A model generated the notes under the pieces. The model searched no databases. It saw nothing but the letters and a program-made list of their open reading frames with translations, and was not told where the DNA came from. A stretch of 21,274 nt of DNA from Dunaliella salina. Lineage: Eukaryota; Chlorophyta; Chlorophyceae; Chlamydomonadales; Dunaliellaceae. Of this stretch, positions 18,801-21,274 are shown piece by piece. Every line of letters starts with the position of its first letter. The first letter of the stretch is position 1. The stretch lies in the NCBI GenBank assembly GCA_002284615.2, contig MU070183.1, positions 1 through 21,274 of the forward strand. Reading direction: 5' to 3'. The position numbers and the translations under genes are program-made.

Positions 18801-19564
18801 CATATAAGCGCTGCGTCCACGGCACTGCCCACAAAGTCAATGAGCTGCAAGCACACACCCCACATCTGCACACAAGCAGCACAAGCAATTTCAATGAGCT
18901 GCAAGCACACATCCACATACGCGCACCAGTAGCGCCAGCAGAGTCGATGAGCAGCAAGCGCATACCCCAAATCCACACACGACACTAGCACGACATCGCA
19001 GTATGGCCACAGGTATCAGATGGATGTCTGTGGCCGACAAGCCCTCGTGTATTTTCCACGCTTTTACATGGCAATCCCCAAGGTAGGCCCAGCATCCATG
19101 CATACTGCTATCAGTGGGAATGGCTCGAGGCAACCGGACATTGCTCCCATGCATATTTTGAATGGCACTGTGAGTGGCGTGGAATGTTCAAACATTGATT
19201 CCTCCAAATGAGATGGCAGCAGCAAATTTTGCGGATGGCAACAAGGTACAGTACTCTGAGAACGAAGAGTTGCACACTGGACCGAGCAGGTCCATACACA
19301 AAAGGGACATTGCTGGACACAGAACCCACAAAGCCAAGGGATCGGTAGCCAGTCAACATCAGACAAAGCAAACATTTGGTTGAAGAGACACTTATGCCAT
19401 ATGAAACTCCAGTACAGTACCAGTCATGCCCTGACCTTGTAGGGTTGTGCATAGTCGTTGTACAGCTCGCTGACATCCCGTAGGCCAGTGGCAAGATCGC
19501 TGGCTTGCCGCCCGAGCTCGCTAGCTTCCTCCTCACTCTCAGGGCCTAGCAATGAGCGCCGGGC
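12020..19564 (-). CDS. NUP155: Nup155-type nuclear pore scaffold protein, C-terminal part (7 exons)
   Basis: Inner-ring scaffold nucleoporins of the Nup155/Nup170 family anchor the central channel proteins and touch the nuclear membrane. Here seven minus-strand exons with GT-AG borders join in phase: 19564-19436, 18714-18603, 17019-16869, 14374-14282, 13042-12901, 12381-12182 and 12077-12020. They total 885 bases, 294 residues plus TAG. The order of motifs follows the C-terminal helical domain of Nup155: SELYNDYAQPYK, then WDVCLQLIDFAGS and ALVRQLWDHAL, AALVERLGSQFFPHEA, FPATHVAFRMEQVA, ARAMLGACHNSLPAALRVYE, and VSLLRSLAHL. Full-length family members exceed 1,300 residues, so most of the protein lies beyond 21274 or was not found. 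All seven exons are open. Introns hold microsatellites, minisatellites and a retroelement. The family assignment is from recognised motifs; exon borders are inferred from phase and signals and were not confirmed by transcripts. Confidence 0.8.
12182..12381 (-). CDS. NUP155: Nup155-like exon F
   Basis: 200 bases (66 codons + 2). The acceptor is GACCCGCAG before GTCAGC and the donor is GAAAG followed by GTATGC. It encodes SLLRSLAHLCRAAQAEVV and the alanine-rich helical stretch LTLAHREAGNLADACE. It is rich in GC and third-position G/C, unlike the retroelement DNA around it. Confidence 0.85.
12770..12872. repeat. CA/GT microsatellite in an intron
   Basis: About 100 bases of CA repeat with a few interruptions (CATACACACAGAC) and one N at 12805. 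It lies in the intron after exon E and reads GT on the coding strand, starting about 28 bases past the splice donor. Confidence 0.95.
12901..13042 (-). CDS. NUP155: Nup155-like exon E
   Basis: 142 bases (1 + 47 codons). The acceptor is ATGGACAG before GTATAAAGG, behind a T-rich tract, and the donor is CTCAAG followed by GTATGTGTATGTG. It encodes MARAMLGACHNSLPAALRVY and ELAQVRLK. The donor is followed after about 28 bases by a long GT tract. Confidence 0.85.
13076..13166. repeat. A-rich (T-rich on coding strand) intron tract
   Basis: Imperfect AAT/ACA/GAT repeats. On the gene strand this is a long T-rich run ending about 34 bases before the acceptor of exon E, so it could act as its polypyrimidine region. 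Confidence 0.7.
13399..13659 (+). other. Unidentified open frame (86 codons) inside an intron
   Basis: Open from a stop near 13351, with a basic start (RKRKREEGNPELA) before the ATG, then QVLSMVQAAPGPKVIWMQF and a glycine/lysine-rich patch. No family recognised. It lies antisense inside the Nup155-like intron between exons D and E and could be a decayed element. Weak support as a gene. Confidence 0.15.
13868..13895. repeat. Perfect 13-bp-arm palindrome
   Basis: TCTAGCTGGGACA and TGTCCCAGCTAGA are exact reverse complements separated by TG. It lies in the intron between exons D and E. It could form a cruciform or RNA hairpin, or be a remnant of a tiny inverted-repeat element. Confidence 0.85.
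14282..14374 (-). CDS. NUP155: Nup155-like exon D
   Basis: 93 bases (1 + 30 codons + 2). The acceptor is GATTTGCAG before CTTCCC and the donor is GATGG followed by GTAAGT. Its first C completes the serine codon begun by exon C. It encodes FPATHVAFRMEQVAAGLW. Confidence 0.8.
14466..14556. repeat. ATCA/ATCC tetranucleotide repeat
   Basis: About 90 bases of imperfect CAATCCAT and AATCAATC units. It lies in the intron between exons C and D. Confidence 0.85.
14730..14892. repeat. G-rich minisatellite
   Basis: Three to four imperfect units of about 40-50 bases, built on GGGGTTGCCA, CAGTCAGCT-like and CTTGTTGGTGAGGGG phrases. Non-coding intron DNA. Confidence 0.65.
15025..15512. repeat. Minisatellite array 1, unit about 25 bp
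   Basis: Many imperfect units of the type CAAGGCAGCCAAGTGAGCTG with GAGCC or GAACC variants. The same unit forms array 2 at 16146-16413. Both lie in the intron between exons C and D. Confidence 0.9.
15590..16045. repeat. Diverged duplication between the two minisatellite arrays
   Basis: About 15593-15760 and 15909-16040 align loosely (CACCTCAATTCAGAGGGTTT against CACCTGAATTCATGAAGTTT, and CAACTACTGCTCACGAGTAC against CAACTCATGTTCACAATCC). A 91-codon minus frame (15755-16030) covers part of it, with no recognised product. Confidence 0.55.
16146..16413. repeat. Minisatellite array 2, unit about 25 bp
   Basis: Same unit as array 1 (GGAACCAAGGCAGCCAAGTG), around ten imperfect copies. Shared variants suggest that it was copied from array 1 or that both descend from one array later split by the DNA between. 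Confidence 0.9.
16485..16620. repeat. CTGCAGCAGCCCCA repeat in intron
   Basis: The phrase CTCTGCAGCAGCCCCA occurs at about 16491 and 16600, and a third time inside the neighbouring insertion at about 16744. Shorter GCAGCCC-AAGGGAG versions lie between. The AACAAAAAAC joints suggest a diverged tandem array. Confidence 0.6.
16642..16860 (+). mobile_element. Retroelement insertion with 22-bp target duplication
   Basis: The 219-base insert ends on plus with a CTGTTGGGTCTTTCC block, the hairpin GCTGG-TTATGT-CCAGC and a CACTTTTT tail, matching the 3' end of LINE-B. It is flanked by AAGCTCACCTGGCC-T/C-GTGGGG at 16620-16641 and 16861-16882, identical except for one T/C change. This is a textbook target-primed insertion. 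Upstream of about 16760 it no longer resembles LINE-B, so it may be a non-autonomous derivative that shares only the tail. Confidence 0.85.
16869..17019 (-). CDS. NUP155: Nup155-like exon C
   Basis: 151 bases (2 + 49 codons + 2). The acceptor is AACATGCAG before GTGCC and the donor is GAGGCCAG followed by GTGAGC. The first part (DSTSQQPSMLSPPLGRGIG) is a low-complexity loop; then comes SAVAALVERLGSQFFPHEA. The donor and last exon bases are duplicated at 16620-16641 by a retroelement insertion. Confidence 0.8.
17042..17185. repeat. Interstitial telomere-like repeat
   Basis: Several GGGTTTAGGGTTTA runs interspersed with two longer imperfect units (GTTCTGACCAAGGTGTGT and TTTGTGACCAAAGTGTGT). 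TTTAGGG is the plant-type telomere unit. It lies in the intron between exons B and C. Confidence 0.8.
17146..17553 (-). other. Unidentified open frame (135 codons) in an intron
   Basis: The frame includes SVEVEKVVVFLESMGIEKLE, which faintly resembles one helical repeat of mTERF-type proteins, but no second repeat is present. Its end is translated telomere-like repeat. Most likely not a gene. Confidence 0.12.
17554..18437. other. Intron DNA without recognised features
   Basis: It contains a 93-codon plus frame (17617-17898) and shorter ones, with no recognised motifs. It belongs to the intron between exons B and C. Confidence 0.4.
18438..18602 (-). repeat. Eroded copies of the end of exon B
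   Basis: The exon phrase GTACGGCAGCTG (coding strand) recurs at 18492-18481 and 18576-18565. Each is followed by a version of the donor region (AAAGTGATTTTGTGCGGATT, GAGAGTGAATTTGCATGG). They lie just downstream of the real exon, whose donor reads AAAGTGAGTTTGTGTGG. Confidence 0.75.
18603..18714 (-). CDS. NUP155: Nup155-like exon B
   Basis: 37 codons plus one base. The acceptor is TTGTGTGCAG before ATGTGGGAT and the donor is CAGAAA followed by GTGAGT. It encodes WDVCLQLIDFAGS and ALVRQLWDHALLAAADH. The single leftover A joins GT of the next exon to give serine. Eroded copies of this exon flank it on both sides. Confidence 0.8.
18715..18985 (-). repeat. Eroded copies of exon B with its acceptor
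   Basis: A nearly complete copy (about 18860-18735 on the coding strand) keeps TGTGTGCAG-ATGTGGGGTGT and encodes VCLQLIDFVGSAVDAAL, with several replacements and then a stop. Further upstream, two shorter partial copies carry ATGTGG and CAGCTCATTGA phrases. They sit in the intron between exons A and B. Confidence 0.8.
19436..19564 (-). CDS. NUP155: Nup155-like exon A
   Basis: 43 codons, phase 0 at both ends. The acceptor reads TTTTACCCAG before GCCCGG and the donor is CAAG followed by GTCAGG. It encodes LLGPESEEEASELGRQ, a likely coiled segment, then the strongly diagnostic SELYNDYAQPYK. Its first half, with the acceptor, is repeated several times in the intron upstream. Confidence 0.75.
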
Positions 19565-20071
19565 CTGGGTAAAAGCGTGCAAGCGGTGAATGCAGTCAAA
19601 CTTCACCGATCGCTGGCCTAAAGCCCGAGCTTGCTGGCCTCCTCTTCACTCCCAGGGCCTAACAACGGCCTTTGGTCCTGGTCAAAAGTGAATGAATGGT
19701 GCATACAGTCAAAAATCACTGATTGCTGGCTTGCCGCCCCAGCTTGCTGGCCTCCTCCTTCCCCTCTGGGCGTAACAAAGGGCGTTGGGCCTGGGTAAAT
19801 GTGCACAAGTGCTGAAGGCAGTCAGCCTCTTCACTCTCAGGGCCTATTACTGACATCAGGCCTGGGTAGAACTGCACGGATGGTGAATGCAGTAAAAGTT
19901 CACTGATCGCTGACTTGCCGTCCAAGCTTGCTGGCCACCTTCTCACTCTCAGGGCCTAAAAAACAAAAACGGTACGTATGGGTAAAAATGTGACAGTGGT
20001 GACTGCAGTCAAACTTTACTAATTGTTGGCTTGTCACCCCAGCTCGCTGGCCTCCTCTACAATCTCAGGGC
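19565..20071 (-). repeat. Tandem array made of exon A's start and its acceptor
   Basis: Five imperfect units of about 90-115 bases lie upstream of exon A, which itself forms the last unit. Each has the phrases GGGCCTGGGTA (the acceptor reversed), CTCTCAGGGCCT (exon codons for GPES) and CAGCTTGCTGGCCTCCTC (codons for EEASEL). Most units keep a CAG acceptor, but frames are broken by stops or shifts. It ends at the CA microsatellite. Confidence 0.85.
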
Positions 20072-20077
20072 ATGACA

Positions 20078-20253
<176 letters not shown>

Positions 20254-20255
<2 letters not shown>

Positions 20256-20357
20256 TTTCTGCTCTCAGCAAGGCGTGCCAAATCTGCACAGACAACCTTG
20301 CATGTCCCTCCCATGCCGTGCCCGCCACTTCCAGCAAACCATTCATCATGCCTTTAC
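20254..20357 (-). CDS. Candidate upstream Nup155-like exon
   Basis: It is open for 34 codons plus two bases, between a possible acceptor (GTGGTCAG) and a donor formed by the first GT of the microsatellite (GAAAAA then GTGTGT). It ends in phase 0, as exon A requires. It encodes NGLLEVAGTAWEGHARLSVQ and IWHALLRAEK, which is helix-like and could precede the coil of exon A, but similarity to Nup155 is weak. A shorter version could begin after the internal TGTCTGTGCAG. Confidence 0.3.
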
Positions 20358-21274
20358 CTGACCACGTGCGTTAGAGTGCTTCTTCTCCAGCACATGCCCC
20401 TCCAACTAGATGGTCCCAACTTATGTGTGCAGCTTTAAACTGCTGCAATTTTGTGCCGGTCACTAGCCCCAGAAAAAAAGGAGTGCATTGGAAAACTTTC
20501 ATGGCATCACCTCCCATTGCTGGGCCAGTGCCAACCCAGGCTTGGTCAAGCTTTGGCTGAAATTCCAAGAAACCTCAAAACTCAGACCCCAATTTTTAAT
20601 CCTAGGCCTTTAAATTGTAGGAAAAAATGTCGCAATCAAACAAATGAGAAAAAAACTCATGGAAAGAGCTCCTGCAGTGAAAATAGACATGAGGGCTCAG
20701 AGGTCCAACGTATTCCCCAAACGTTCTCGCCCACCTGGACCCAGCCAGACCCCCCAATCGACCCAATTCCTTTTGCAATGTTGCCTAGTACATCCTAGGT
20801 CCCACTACATACCTGAGTTTAAATTTATCAAAAAGAGGTGAGGCGAAAACAACCATTTTTTCACCATATTGCCCCTTTCTGAGCACATCTGCATAAAAAA
20901 ATTTGGGGATGTGGAGGCCAGGGAGGCTCAGAAAAAATTCCTGTGATATTCCAAAATGGCCAAGCTAGGACCCTCTGCCCTCGGATTTGGCTGACTTCAT
21001 GGTGGGCAGATGCGTACCTGCAATACCTGTGCGTAAGCGCAACCTGCTCTGTCGAAAATTCAAACACAGGTGCATGGCTGGCCATTACCATTCATGAGAT
21101 GCTTAAAAGATGGTCCTGTTGGCAAAAATTGACTTGCTGCAAAGCACACACCCTACAATTGCAAAAGGATAAAGAGTGACCAGACCTTCCTGTTATGCAC
21201 CACAGCTCATTGTACAAAGCACGAAGGCACTACAAGAAATGATCAATGAGCTCACTGAATCTAAAAGCTCCCCC
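20358..21274. other. No gene recognised
   Basis: Short frames on both strands (for example 20451-20798 plus, 20861-21091 minus) show no recognisable motif. I could not find the next upstream exons of the Nup155-like gene here. Confidence 0.4.

Noticed and set aside
18523..18988. The open frames of 151-176 codons over the exon B region as a single gene
   Set aside because: They read through acceptors, eroded copies and introns. Only 18603-18714 has valid borders, matching phases and family similarity.

Overview
The window looks like nuclear DNA from a green alga, most likely a chlorophyte. The evidence is a spliced nuclear gene with GT-AG introns, a TGTAA motif where a chlorophyte poly(A) signal would sit, TTTAGGG telomere-like runs, long CA/GT microsatellites and many decayed non-LTR retrotransposons. 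Nothing bacterial, phage-like or CRISPR-like is visible. The assignment below phylum is not secure. Single N bases inside both CA/GT tracts (12805, 20186) suggest assembly joins.

Region 1 (1-11790) is a retrotransposon graveyard with no intact gene. It starts with a CCTA microsatellite, a hairpin and a 63-bp tandem duplication. A decayed plus-strand LINE (LINE-A, about 2546-4453) follows. A second LINE family (LINE-B, minus strand) has its 3' end at about 4454-4585, its C-terminal domain at 4586-5907 and a reverse transcriptase core at 7900-8784. A segment I call S occurs twice (6330-6975 and 8860-9810), and a segment T occurs near 1920-2058 and 6091-6215. Short SINE-like elements sit inside these pieces: 2059-2145, 5002-5199 (with a tRNA-like head), 9149-9478 and 11522-11609. 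A second LINE-A C-terminal fragment (10143-10628) lies among three copies of an unclassified repeat.

Region 2 (about 11790 to at least 19564, minus strand) is the one real gene I can support. It is the C-terminal part of a Nup155-type nuclear pore scaffold protein. Seven exons join with matching intron phases into 295 codons including the stop. Its 5' part lies beyond the window or was not found. One further candidate exon is at 20254-20357.

The introns of this gene are the most interesting part. Two exons are surrounded by tandem arrays made of their own sequence and splice sites. A retroelement landed exactly on an exon-intron border, and its 22-bp target duplication copied the splice donor. 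Two splice donors run into long GT microsatellites. The introns also carry minisatellites and telomere-like repeats.

The best system-level observation is that the short elements and LINE-B end in the same 3' sequence: a small stem-loop followed by a T/C-rich tail. This is what is expected if LINE-B machinery mobilises the short elements.
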